This document shows, piece after piece, positions 40,590 through 48,914 of a DNA stretch of 64,000 bases; position 1 is the first letter of the stretch; every line of letters starts with the position of its first letter. The translations under genes were made by a program, and so were the position numbers. Origin of the DNA: Eilatimonas milleporae (GTDB lineage: Bacteria > Pseudomonadota > Alphaproteobacteria > Sphingomonadales > Kordiimonadaceae); contig NZ_REFR01000010.1 of the NCBI RefSeq assembly GCF_003688555.1, forward strand, positions 248,001 to 312,000, in the 5' to 3' direction. The notes below the pieces were generated by a model. That model was not told the DNA's origin, did not search any database, and worked only from the letters and a program-made list of their open reading frames with translations.

Positions 40590-41540
40590 ATGAGCGTTGT
40601 GTTGTTGGGCGGCGGGGGCACGGGCACCGCATTTGCCATTGCAGGCCGGTTAAGGGCCAGCTGGGGCATGGATATCAGGCTGGTCGTCACGGATATCTTT
40701 GAGGCGAAACTGGTGACCACCTCGCTTTTGGCCGACGCCTTTCATACGGTGCCCCGCGCCGACGATCCGGCGTTTGAGGCCGCGCTGCGGGACATCATGA
40801 CCTCGGAAAACATCACGACCTATATCCCGATCCTGAATGACGAGATAAAGCTGGCGGCAATCCTGGCTGGCGAGGACGCGTTTGCGCATGTGGATATCTG
40901 GTCGTCGGAAAAGCATGCGTTTCTGACCGACAAACGCAATGCCGATGACTGGCTGAACGGTATCGGCGTGCGCACCCCGCGCCGCTTCGACAGGAACGGG
41001 ACGCACGAACCGGCGGATGAATGGTTCGCCAAACCCCTTTCGGGGTTCGGCGGCAAGGGGGTGCGGCGGATCACGGTGGCGGACCTTATGGCGCTCGGCG
41101 AGGCGGAGTTGGCCGGCCTGCTTGTGCAGGAGGTCTGTTCAGGGCCGGAAGTGACCGTGGACAGCTTTTTCAATCATGAAACCGGCGAGGGCCTTGCCTA
41201 TTGCCGTGAACGGCTTGAGGTCAAGGCCGGCGTTTGCACGAAAGCGCGCCTTTTCCATGATGCCGTTCTGGAGGACTATGCCCGCAAAATCGGCGCGGCC
41301 CTGGGGCAGAAGGGGGCGATCTGCTTTCAGGTCATGAAAGGCACCGGAGGCTGGGCTGTCACCGACCTGAACCTGCGCACCGGGGCCGGCACGGCCATGA
41401 CCTGTGCCGCCGGTTTTGACATATTGTCGGCGGCCTATGCCTGCCGGACGGGCCGGGACTATGGCAAATATCTGCCCGCTGCCGCGCACAGCGAGGATGT
41501 TGTCGTCACCCGCCAGTACTGCGAATTTGTCATGGGATGA
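40590..41540 (+). CDS. ATP-grasp domain protein (carbamoyl-phosphate-synthase-like)
   Basis: The 316-residue protein opens with a Rossmann-like N-terminus (VVLLGGGGTGTAFAIAGRL). A typical ATP-grasp lysine region follows (WFAKPLSGFGGKGVRR), then VQEVCSGPEVTVD. The metal/ATP end is VTDLNLRTGAGTAM. ATP-grasp enzymes join a carboxylate to an amine or similar nucleophile via an acyl phosphate. The substrate is unknown. The HAD gene begins 6 bp downstream and the methyltransferase overlaps that, so the three are one operon. The start is preceded by GGAGAAAGACGGT. Confidence 0.8.
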   Translation: MSVVLLGGGGTGTAFAIAGRLRASWGMDIRLVVTDIFEAKLVTTSLLADAFHTVPRADDPAFEAALRDIMTSENITTYIPILNDEIKLAAILAGEDAFAHVDIWSSEKHAFLTDKRNADDWLNGIGVRTPRRFDRNGTHEPADEWFAKPLSGFGGKGVRRITVADLMALGEAELAGLLVQEVCSGPEVTVDSFFNHETGEGLAYCRERLEVKAGVCTKARLFHDAVLEDYARKIGAALGQKGAICFQVMKGTGGWAVTDLNLRTGAGTAMTCAAGFDILSAAYACRTGRDYGKYLPAAAHSEDVVVTRQYCEFVMG

Positions 41541-41546
41541 TGGCAT

Positions 41547-42203
41547 ATGACAGTCGCATTTGATTTTGACGGCACATTGGTGACGGCCGGCCCCAGACAG
41601 GCCCTGTGTCTGAGGGCGGTTGCCAGACGGTACAATGTGCATCTGGACCCTGTTGATGTCTGGACCGCGAAACGGGAAGGCCGGTCCAATGCGGCGATCC
41701 TGTCGGACATGGGGCTGGGGGAGGCTCTGGCGGCGCGGATCGCGGCGGAATGGCGCGCCATCATTGAAACGCCTTACTGGCTGTTGCTGGATGTGGTGTT
41801 CGACGATGTTCTGACAGTGCTTCAGTCGTTGACCGCACGCGGCGAAGACTGCTTTCTGATCACGGCGCGGCAGCATGACCGCTGGCTGCGGCAGCAGGTG
41901 GACCGGCTGCATCTGTCAGGATATTTCACCGGCATCCATTGTGTCAGCCCGCAGGATGCCGTGCGGCGGAAAGCGGCCCTTCTGGAACGGATCAGGCCCT
42001 GGGCGTTTTTCGGGGATTCCGAAGCCGATTATCAGGCCGCGCAAAAGGCCGGTATCCCCTTTGCCGCTGTTTCAACCGGTCAGCGGTCCGCGCGGTTTTT
42101 GAAAGCGCGGGGCATTGACCGTGTCAGTGAAACCCTGACCGGTGCGCTTGCCGCCATGACAATCGATTACGGCTCCGGGCCCGTCCCGGGCGAAAAGGAT
42201 TAA
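41547..42203 (+). CDS. HAD-superfamily hydrolase
   Basis: The 218-residue phosphatase-like protein has the nucleophile motif FDFDGTLV (Asp 6 and Asp 8). Motif II is LITAR in the middle, and the C-terminal acidic motif is FFGDSEADYQAA. A helical cap lies between residues 20 and 90. It most likely dephosphorylates a small metabolite, perhaps the product or substrate of the ATP-grasp partner; no substrate can be read from the sequence. Its TAA stop overlaps the ATG of the next gene by one base. Confidence 0.85.
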   Translation: MTVAFDFDGTLVTAGPRQALCLRAVARRYNVHLDPVDVWTAKREGRSNAAILSDMGLGEALAARIAAEWRAIIETPYWLLLDVVFDDVLTVLQSLTARGEDCFLITARQHDRWLRQQVDRLHLSGYFTGIHCVSPQDAVRRKAALLERIRPWAFFGDSEADYQAAQKAGIPFAAVSTGQRSARFLKARGIDRVSETLTGALAAMTIDYGSGPVPGEKD

Positions 42204-42922
42204 TGAATATGAAAAATGACGAAGTGGACCGTTTGGAAGTGATGGCCGGCAGGTCCCTTTACGGTGTTGGCGCCAATGCGGCCAGTATCCGCTACGGTTT
42301 CAGGATCATCCGGCGCTATCTGGTCGATGGCTCCGTGCTGGAACTGGGGCCTGCCGAAGGGCTGATGACGGAAAAGCTGGTCACCACCGGGCGGCGGATC
42401 ACCTGCGTCGACGGGTCCGAGACATTCTGTAACGGTCTCAGGGAAAAATTCACCGATATCACGGTTATCCACAGCCTGTTCGAGGATTTTGCGCCGGAAA
42501 GTCGGTTTGACAATATCATTCTGAGCCACGTGCTGGAGCATGTGGAAGACCCCGCCGCTATCCTGAAACTGGTCAGAAACTGGCTGGCACCGGGGGGGAT
42601 GATTTTCGGCGCCGTTCCCAATGCGCGCTCTCTTCACCGGCAGGCCGCAGTCATCATGGGGCTGCTGGATGCCGAAAACGCCCTGAACGATACGGACAGG
42701 CACAATGGCCACCGCCGTGTCTTCGACCCGGAAAATTTCCGCCAGTGTTTCCTGAAAGCGGGCCTTCGCATCGACCATTTCGGCGGATACTGGCTGAAAC
42801 CGGTCGCGAGCGGCCAGATCGAAGCCCATTGGAACGACGCCATGCTGGACGCCTTCATGGTTCTGGGCGAGCGGTATCCGGACATCGCCGGCGAGATATA
42901 TGTCACTGCATCCTGCGGGTAA
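42203..42922 (+). CDS. Class I SAM-dependent methyltransferase
   Basis: This 239-residue methyltransferase has motif I VLELGPAEGLMTEKL. The acidic ribose-binding step is ITCVDGSE, post-motif is NIILSHVLEHVEDP, and motif III includes LAPGGMIFGAVPNA. The start overlaps the HAD stop by one base and has AAGGAT upstream; a second ATG at 42209 is equally possible. It is the third gene of the ATP-grasp/HAD/methyltransferase unit. A small-molecule or sugar substrate is likely, but which one is not visible. Confidence 0.85.
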   Translation: MNMKNDEVDRLEVMAGRSLYGVGANAASIRYGFRIIRRYLVDGSVLELGPAEGLMTEKLVTTGRRITCVDGSETFCNGLREKFTDITVIHSLFEDFAPESRFDNIILSHVLEHVEDPAAILKLVRNWLAPGGMIFGAVPNARSLHRQAAVIMGLLDAENALNDTDRHNGHRRVFDPENFRQCFLKAGLRIDHFGGYWLKPVASGQIEAHWNDAMLDAFMVLGERYPDIAGEIYVTASCG

Positions 42923-43046
42923 AACAGCGGCCTACGGCCTTTAGGATATCGGCAACGATGTGCGGTCGCGGTCATGATGCTTGCGGCTGCCGGTCGCGGG
43001 ACGGGAACCCTTGCCGCGATACGGTCTTTTGGCCGATAAAGACGGT

Positions 43047-43880
43047 ATGCAGTTCACTCAGGTTGACGCGCGGCGCCCCTTTGACGGCCCCGAAAAGGGC
43101 GCGGCCCTTGTTCATTCGTCTCTCTCGCGGCAGCGTATGCGGATTGCCGGCGGAACGGCATCCCTGAAATATGTTCTGACCGGGTGCGAAATCTATCATC
43201 TCGGTGGCAGGCGGTTCCTCTTGGAACCGGGGGATCTGTTGTTCGTGCGTGCCGGTACGGCGGCCGATGTGGATATTGCCTCGCGGTCGGCAACGGTCGG
43301 CATGTGCGTTTATTTCGACGACCATGAGGGGCAGGGGATCGACAGCCCGTTTCTGCGCATGCGCGCCCCCTCCGCCTATGACGGTGCCGCCATGGATGTC
43401 CACACCCGTGTCCGTCAGGGCACCCTGACATCCGCCGGCCTGAAGAACAGTTTTGAGACCCTGAAGACGATCGGTCTGGCGGTCACCACCCGTCTGAATG
43501 CGTCCTGCCGGCGTCTTTCCATGGCCCGCGAGGACGCGCGTATCGACCTGTTTTCCCGGCTGGAGCGCGCTCGGGGCTATATTCTCGATCACGTCCGCCA
43601 GCCCATGAGCCTGGATGACCTGGCGCGCCATGCCGGTATGTCCAGGCACCATTTTATCCGTCAGTTCAGGGCGGCTTACGGTGTGTCCCCGATGCGTTTC
43701 TTTTCCCGGGCCCGGCTGGATGCGGCCTGCCGGGCCCTGTCGCGGAGTCCGGGGTCGATCGAGGATGTCTCGGTTGATTTCGGATATTCCGGACAGGCCG
43801 CTTTTTCCAAGGCGTTTAAAAAACGCTACGGCTTCGCGCCCAGCCATATACTCCGCCATGGGCCGGAGAAATCTGAGTGA
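43047..43880 (+). CDS. AraC family transcriptional regulator
   Basis: The 277-residue protein has a cupin-like sensor half (EIYHLGGRRFLLEPGD). A C-terminal pair of helix-turn-helix motifs follows (MSLDDLARHAGMSRHHFIRQF as two blocks, and the signature end FGYSGQAAFSKAFKKRYG). It follows the methyltransferase by 124 bp on the same strand and may control the operon upstream or the convergent esterase. I chose ATG 43047; the frame is open to a TTG at 42981 without a ribosome site. Confidence 0.88.
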   Translation: MQFTQVDARRPFDGPEKGAALVHSSLSRQRMRIAGGTASLKYVLTGCEIYHLGGRRFLLEPGDLLFVRAGTAADVDIASRSATVGMCVYFDDHEGQGIDSPFLRMRAPSAYDGAAMDVHTRVRQGTLTSAGLKNSFETLKTIGLAVTTRLNASCRRLSMAREDARIDLFSRLERARGYILDHVRQPMSLDDLARHAGMSRHHFIRQFRAAYGVSPMRFFSRARLDAACRALSRSPGSIEDVSVDFGYSGQAAFSKAFKKRYGFAPSHILRHGPEKSE

Positions 43881-43885
43881 AAACC

Positions 43886-44818
43886 CTATGGATGCCCTCC
43901 GGCGGTCATGAAACCGACCATGGCGCCACGGGCCTGTGACGGTGTGCCGGCGTCGCCAAGTTGCTCGAACAGCGAGCGATGGGTTTCCTGCTCATAGGTG
44001 ATGAAGCGGATCAAATCCGCTTTGCCGGCGTTTTTGACCGCCGCCTCGAAAACCCCGGCATAGATGGCGGTTTCTCCTTCCGCGATCACCAGCATGGGCG
44101 TTGCCGCCCCGACCAGATACGTGGTCGGTGAGGCGCCCGGAAGGGACGCCCTGTCACCGAACGTACCCAGAACGTGACCGTCGGCGTTTTCCTGCCCGAA
44201 AGCGTCCCGGATGGCGCCGTAATAATGTTCCAGGTCATAGGCGCCGCCCACGGGCAGGGCGCCTGCGATATGATCCGTGGACAGGCCATGGGCCGTAAGA
44301 TACTGCTCGTCCAGGGCCAGCAGGGCCGACAGATGTCCGCCCGCCGAAAAACCGCCGACATAGAGACGGGCCTTGTTCAGACCGTACTCTTCCGCATGGG
44401 CATGCAGCCATGCAAAGGCCCGTGCCACGTCGTTGATATGATCGGGATGCACGGCACCCGTGGCCGGTGCGTCTTCCGACATCCAGCGCCCCGCGCTCAT
44501 ACGGTGGTCGACAACGGCGACGGCGATACCGTCACGCGCCAGTGCGCGCGCGACCGGCATTTCCCGCTCACGGCTGCCAAAAGCCCAGGCGCCGCCGGGA
44601 ACCCAAAGCAATGTTGCAACCGGGACCTTTTCCTGCGGTATGACCAGATTCAGACGATGTCGGTCAGGGTCGGCATCCGGACCTGAGTGGTATGCGATGT
44701 CAGTATGTTCCGCAATGTCCGGGATCGTATCGCCGGCACACGCACGGGCGTTTGGATTCTGTATGTGAAATGTCAGAAATACTGCCACGGACAGGGCAAA
44801 AACATGCCAGCGCTGCAA
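43886..44818 (-). CDS. Exported alpha/beta hydrolase (esterase)
   Basis: The 310-residue secreted serine hydrolase has a signal peptide (VFALSVAVFLTF, cut near ARACAG). The oxyanion region reads VPGGAWAFGS, where HGG is more usual. The nucleophile motif is GGFSAGGHLSAL, and the late catalytic His is probably in YEQETHRSLFEQL. The fold resembles BD-FAE/carboxylesterase families. The start is TTG at 44818, supported by AAAGGAG 7 bases upstream; no ATG in frame fits better. It converges on the AraC gene with 5 bp between stop codons. Confidence 0.82.
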   Translation of the reverse strand: MQRWHVFALSVAVFLTFHIQNPNARACAGDTIPDIAEHTDIAYHSGPDADPDRHRLNLVIPQEKVPVATLLWVPGGAWAFGSREREMPVARALARDGIAVAVVDHRMSAGRWMSEDAPATGAVHPDHINDVARAFAWLHAHAEEYGLNKARLYVGGFSAGGHLSALLALDEQYLTAHGLSTDHIAGALPVGGAYDLEHYYGAIRDAFGQENADGHVLGTFGDRASLPGASPTTYLVGAATPMLVIAEGETAIYAGVFEAAVKNAGKADLIRFITYEQETHRSLFEQLGDAGTPSQARGAMVGFMTAGGHP

Positions 44819-44996
44819 GGTCGAACTCCTTTTGTCTCATGCGGAAATATGGTGTGTGAAATCATGGTTGATATCCTGTTTAGGAAATCGGGCTTGTTGC
44901 AGCCATGTCCGGAATTGCTAATTTGGCGAGGTCAGTGGTATCCGGCACCGCCGGTGCGGGCTGCATGCAATTCAAAACCGGCAGGAGGAGGGCATC

Positions 44997-45530
44997 ATGG
45001 CTGACATTCCACGGATTACCAGTGACAGGCTTATCCTCAGGCCACATGACGCCGGCGATCTCGATGCCTGCCTTGCCATGTGGTCCGACGAAAGGGTCGT
45101 GCGTTTTATCGGCGGCAAGCCCGCCGACCTGGCGGAAACATGGGCGCGGATGTTGCGTTACCGGGGTCTGTGGCAGCTTCTGGGCTATGGCTACTGGCTG
45201 GTGGCGGAACGTCAGACCGGCGCCTTTGTCGGCGAGGTCGGGTTCGCCGATTTCAAACGCGGTCTTGGCGCTGACGATTTGTACCTGCCGGAAGCCGGCT
45301 GGGCCATCAGTCCGGATCAGGCGGGCAGGGGATATGCCACCGAGGCGGCTGAAACCGCCCATCGGTGGTTCGACACGACGCACGGCGGCGGCTCTTTCTG
45401 CATGATTTCCGACGGCAACGCCGCCTCGGTCAGGGTGGCGGAAAAACTGGGCTACGGTTTTTCACATACCCTGTCGTACAAGGGGGAACCGACCGGGATT
45501 TTTCTGCGCCGGGGTGCGCCTGCGACCTGA
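44997..45530 (+). CDS. GNAT family N-acetyltransferase (RimJ/RimL type)
   Basis: The 177-residue acetyl-CoA-dependent transferase starts with the typical ITSDRLILRPH. The acetyl-CoA loop QAGRGYATEAA lies near residue 108, and the ending VRVAEKLGYGFSH resembles the family C-terminus. ATG 44997 has AGGAGGAG upstream. Substrate is unknown; RimJ/L-like members acetylate proteins or small amines. Its stop codon lies inside operator copy 2. Confidence 0.85.
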   Translation: MADIPRITSDRLILRPHDAGDLDACLAMWSDERVVRFIGGKPADLAETWARMLRYRGLWQLLGYGYWLVAERQTGAFVGEVGFADFKRGLGADDLYLPEAGWAISPDQAGRGYATEAAETAHRWFDTTHGGGSFCMISDGNAASVRVAEKLGYGFSHTLSYKGEPTGIFLRRGAPAT

Positions 45531-45546
45531 CTGATTAGTCAGTCAG
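45527..45546. promoter_or_regulatory. 20-bp palindrome, TetR-type operator candidate (copy 2)
   Basis: CTGACTGA-TTAG-TCAGTCAG has the same core and the same centre as copy 1 at 40457-40482. It overlaps the stop codon of the acetyltransferase and lies 45 bp ahead of the enoyl-CoA hydratase start, so it is placed to regulate the latter. Shared identity with copy 1 spans 21 bases. Confidence 0.6.
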
Positions 45547-45591
45547 CCGCCGCCCCGCGTCCGGCGCCGTATCATGAACAGGGGACAGTCC

Positions 45592-46440
45592 ATGTCGAAA
45601 TCCAATCGGAAACCGCAAACACTGGCGGCCAGCTATGGACCGAACGCGGAACTGTTGGCCGAAGTATCCGATGACCTGGCGGTTTTCCGCCTGAACAGGC
45701 CCGCCAAGCTCAACGCCCTCAGCTATGCGCTGGTCGATGCCCTGCTGCAAGCCTTGGGCGACGCGGAAACCTCGGATACCGTTCGGGCCGTCATACTGAC
45801 AGGCTCGGGCGGGCGGGCGTTTTCCGCCGGCGCCGACATCGCGGAGTTTTCGGGAAGTGTCGAACGGGGCCGCGCCCATGCCGTGCGGGATTTCGTGCGC
45901 CGGGGCCAGTCCCTGACCGCACGGATTGAAGGGTTCCCCAAACCTGTCATCGCCGCTGTTGGCGGTCTGGCCTATGGCGGCGGCTGCGAAATCACCGAAG
46001 CCGCCCATCTGGCGGTGGCAGGGCGCAGCGCGGTGTTTTCCAAATCGGAAATCCTGTTGGGCATGCCGCCGACCTTCGGCGGAACGCAGCGTTTGCCGCG
46101 AACCATCGGGCGCAAGCGCGGTCTGGAATGGTTGCTCACCGGCGATGTCTATAGCGCGGCACAGGCCCATGAGGCCGGCCTTGTCAACGCCGTGGTGGAG
46201 GACGACGGTGTTCTGGATGCCGCGCGGGCACTCGCCGGGCGGATCACCCGTCATCACGGCGATGCCGTCGCCGCCGTCCTGTCCAGTGTGTCGCGTGGCC
46301 TGAATGTCGCCATTGACGAAGGATTGCAGATCGAACGGCAGGAATTCGCCGCGCTGGTGGGCTCGGCCTGTCTGGATGAGGGGCTGGCGCGCTGGCTGCA
46401 CAGACGGTCCGGCAACGATACGGATGACCGGGATGGTTGA
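45592..46440 (+). CDS. Enoyl-CoA hydratase/isomerase family protein
   Basis: This 282-residue crotonase-fold enzyme has the oxyanion block FSAGADIAEF. The two Glu positions used by true hydratases are in GGGCEITEA and SKSEILLGMPP, so hydratase activity is plausible. The substrate could be fatty or branched acyl-CoA. ATG 45592 is preceded by AGGGGAC; an ATG six codons upstream is also in frame. The next gene (GNAT) starts directly after its stop. Operator copy 2 just upstream suggests regulation by an unknown TetR-type repressor. Confidence 0.88.
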   Translation: MSKSNRKPQTLAASYGPNAELLAEVSDDLAVFRLNRPAKLNALSYALVDALLQALGDAETSDTVRAVILTGSGGRAFSAGADIAEFSGSVERGRAHAVRDFVRRGQSLTARIEGFPKPVIAAVGGLAYGGGCEITEAAHLAVAGRSAVFSKSEILLGMPPTFGGTQRLPRTIGRKRGLEWLLTGDVYSAAQAHEAGLVNAVVEDDGVLDAARALAGRITRHHGDAVAAVLSSVSRGLNVAIDEGLQIERQEFAALVGSACLDEGLARWLHRRSGNDTDDRDG

Positions 46441-46441
46441 T

Positions 46442-47161
46442 ATGACAGGAATGGCACAGCCCGCATCGCCCACAGGGCCGGATGAAGGAACAAGGCGGCC
46501 GGTCCCGGACTGGCGGACAAGGCCGTTTCCACCCACCGCGCCGATGCAGGGGCGGACGTGCCGCTTGGAAAGGCTGGACCCTCGGCGCCATGCCGCCGAC
46601 CTCTGGGCCGCATACAGTGCCGACACCGCAGGGGATCTCTGGACCTACATGACCTACGGCCCGTTTGCGGGCGAGGCTGATTTCAGAAATCACCTGGACC
46701 GCTGCGCATCGACCGCGGACCCTTTGTTTTTTGCTATTCTCGACAGGGCATCGGGACAGGCGCACGGTCTGGCCAGCTATCTTCGGATCGATCCTGGACA
46801 GGGCGCTGTCGAGGTCGGGCATCTTTGTTATGCGCCGTGCCTTCAGCGCACCGTCGCCGCCACCGAGGCAATGGTACTGATGATGACGCGTGCCTTTGAT
46901 GAACTGGGGTACCGCCGGTATCAGTGGTGCTGCAATGTGGCCAATGAAGGCTCGAAAGCAGCCGCCCTGCGCCTTGGCTTCCGGTTCGAGGGCGTGTCGC
47001 GTCATGCCGCCGTGGTCAAGGGGCGCAACCGGGACACGGCGTGGTTTTCAATCCTGGATCATGAATGGCCGGCGCAGAAGGCCCGTTTCGCCGACTGGCT
47101 GCATCCGGACAATTTCGATACGCACGGCAGGCAGAAACAACCTCTTGCCCGCCCGTCCTGA
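46442..47161 (+). CDS. GNAT family N-acetyltransferase (RimJ/RimL-like)
   Basis: The 239-residue protein has a GNAT_3-type fold. It starts with a polar, proline-rich segment of about 40 residues, followed by RLERLDPRRHAADLW. GHLCYAPCLQRTVAATEAM holds the acetyl-CoA region, with a poor Q/R-x2-G-x-G/A motif, and CNVANEGSKAAALRLGF is typical near the end. ATG 46442 begins one base after the hydratase stop, and ATG 46451 is an alternative, so it is probably co-transcribed. Substrate is unknown. Confidence 0.8.
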   Translation: MTGMAQPASPTGPDEGTRRPVPDWRTRPFPPTAPMQGRTCRLERLDPRRHAADLWAAYSADTAGDLWTYMTYGPFAGEADFRNHLDRCASTADPLFFAILDRASGQAHGLASYLRIDPGQGAVEVGHLCYAPCLQRTVAATEAMVLMMTRAFDELGYRRYQWCCNVANEGSKAAALRLGFRFEGVSRHAAVVKGRNRDTAWFSILDHEWPAQKARFADWLHPDNFDTHGRQKQPLARPS

Positions 47162-47224
47162 GACAGACGAAGGACGGACGTTCAAGGTCGGATTTTACAG
47201 TGACTTGGCTTTGTCCATATATGG

Positions 47225-48205
47225 TCATTCCACGGGATAGGGGCCGTCTTCGAAGGCAACCGGATGATACCCCTTTTTCCCGATCAGGCGGGCCAGCCCG
47301 CTCCCGATCGGCTCTCCTCTGTCGGCTTGTTCCAGAACCCGATGGAAATCGAATCGGGGCCGCCATCCAAGCGCGCTGCGGGCGCGTTCGTTGACATAAA
47401 CCCGGTCTATGGACGGAAACATCGACCATCCGAATTTATCGAAACAGGCATCGAAGCCGACGTACCGGCGTACCGTATTTGCAGCGTCGCGCCGCAGGTC
47501 TGCCAGGTCTTCCCGCGTGAAAGGCGATGTGGCGCTGATGATATACCGCCCAAAGCCAAGAGCCGGCGCCTTGTCCAGGGCGCACAGATGGGCCGAGACA
47601 ACGTCTTCCAGGTCGACACGGCGGAACAGGAATTCATTGATTTTGGCATTGGTGTCGTCATAGACGGCACGCACGTCTTTGTTGTCGTCCTCTTCCGGGA
47701 AGAAACGCGCTGTACGCAGGACAAGGCACGACAGCCCGTGTTTGCGGTGGAAAAGCGCGCACAGGTCTTCGGCGGCCGTTTTCGTGGTCCCATAGATATT
47801 TTTGGGAATGGGCCTGACTTCTTCCGTGATCCAGGCCGCCGGCATGCCGTCTTCCGGTGACAGGGCGGCGCCGAAGGCGCTTGTCGTGCTGGTGAAAATG
47901 AAGCGGTTTGCCCCGCATTCAGCCGCGCATTCCAACAGGGTCAGCGTATCGGTGACATTGGTGTCGATAAAATCCTGCTTGGTGTGGGTGGCCACATGCG
48001 GTTTGTGCAGTGTGGCGCTGTGTATGACCGCATCCATGCCGGCCATCGCGGCCATGACGAACGCGCGGTCGCTGACCGATCCCACCCGGTCCGTGTGGGC
48101 GGAGGGCAGGATGTCGATCCCGCGAACATCGTGATTCGCCGCCCGCAGCGTGCGGACAAGCGCCTCGCCGAGATACCCTGTACTGCCGGTGACCAGTATT
48201 CTCAT
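47225..48205 (-). CDS. NAD-dependent epimerase/dehydratase (extended SDR)
   Basis: This 326-residue extended short-chain dehydrogenase has the N-terminal NAD loop TGSTGYLGEAL. The catalytic YxxxK is in YGTTKTAAED, with a Ser/Thr-rich TSTTSAFG ahead of it. It probably acts on a nucleotide sugar or similar compound. The gene stands alone: the acetyltransferase is convergent and OsmC is divergent. The start ATG 48205 has only a weak ribosome site. Confidence 0.88.
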   Translation of the reverse strand: MRILVTGSTGYLGEALVRTLRAANHDVRGIDILPSAHTDRVGSVSDRAFVMAAMAGMDAVIHSATLHKPHVATHTKQDFIDTNVTDTLTLLECAAECGANRFIFTSTTSAFGAALSPEDGMPAAWITEEVRPIPKNIYGTTKTAAEDLCALFHRKHGLSCLVLRTARFFPEEDDNKDVRAVYDDTNAKINEFLFRRVDLEDVVSAHLCALDKAPALGFGRYIISATSPFTREDLADLRRDAANTVRRYVGFDACFDKFGWSMFPSIDRVYVNERARSALGWRPRFDFHRVLEQADRGEPIGSGLARLIGKKGYHPVAFEDGPYPVE

Positions 48206-48386
48206 CTGACTGCTGTTTCAGTTCCTGCTGGTTTCTGCGGATTTCCGTGCCACCATAAACCACCGGACGGGGCCTGCAATCCGCTCTGTGCCAATAGAAT
48301 TTGTGCCTGCATCTGTCCGGCGGTACGCTTGCGTCCCGCAAGGCGCGGCCCCGTGTGCCGGGCCCCCAGAACTTGCCGGAGAAAGG

Positions 48387-48884
48387 ATGTCCGCGATGGC
48401 TGGCAGCAGAGAACATATCTATCACGCAAGGGTGGAGTGGACCGGCAATACCGGGCAGGGCACGGCCGACTATCGTGCCTATGGCCGTGAGTATGACATT
48501 TGTGCGGACGGTAAACCGGTCATTGCCGGATCGTCCGACCCGGCGTTTCGCGGTGACCCCGGACGCTGGAACCCTGAAGACCTGCTGGTGGCCTCGCTCG
48601 CCGCCTGTCACAAGCTCTGGTATCTGCATCTCTGTGCGACACAGGGGGTTACCGTTCTGTCCTACACGGATGACGCCGAAGGCAGGATGGTTGAGGGTGG
48701 GGACGGTGATGGCCGTTTTATCGACGCGTGCCTGAAACCGACAGTCGTTATTTCCGCCGACAGTGACCCTGAAAAGGCCCTGGCGCTGCATGAAATGGCG
48801 CACGGTAAATGTTTTATCGCCAATTCCGTCAATTTCCCGGTCCGCCATGCGCCTGATATCGTGGTGGACGGAAAGGACGCCTGA
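48387..48884 (+). CDS. OsmC family protein
   Basis: The 165-residue protein belongs to the OsmC/Ohr fold. These proteins reduce organic hydroperoxides through a pair of cysteines. One Cys is in the helix block ASLAACHKLWYL and the second in HGKCFIANS, the expected spacing for the active pair. The WNPEDLLVASLAAC motif is typical. ATG 48387 has GGAGAAAGG directly upstream; ATG 48396 is an alternative. It is convergent with the PhyH dioxygenase. Confidence 0.88.
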   Translation: MSAMAGSREHIYHARVEWTGNTGQGTADYRAYGREYDICADGKPVIAGSSDPAFRGDPGRWNPEDLLVASLAACHKLWYLHLCATQGVTVLSYTDDAEGRMVEGGDGDGRFIDACLKPTVVISADSDPEKALALHEMAHGKCFIANSVNFPVRHAPDIVVDGKDA

Positions 48885-48914
48885 AGGACCTGCAAAGGAT
48901 AACAGGGTGCCGCC

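Noticed and set aside
40457-45546. A transposon or integron bounded by the two palindromes
   Set aside because: There is no transposase, integrase or resolvase, no target-site duplication, and each palindrome sits where an operator would be. Shared regulation is simpler.
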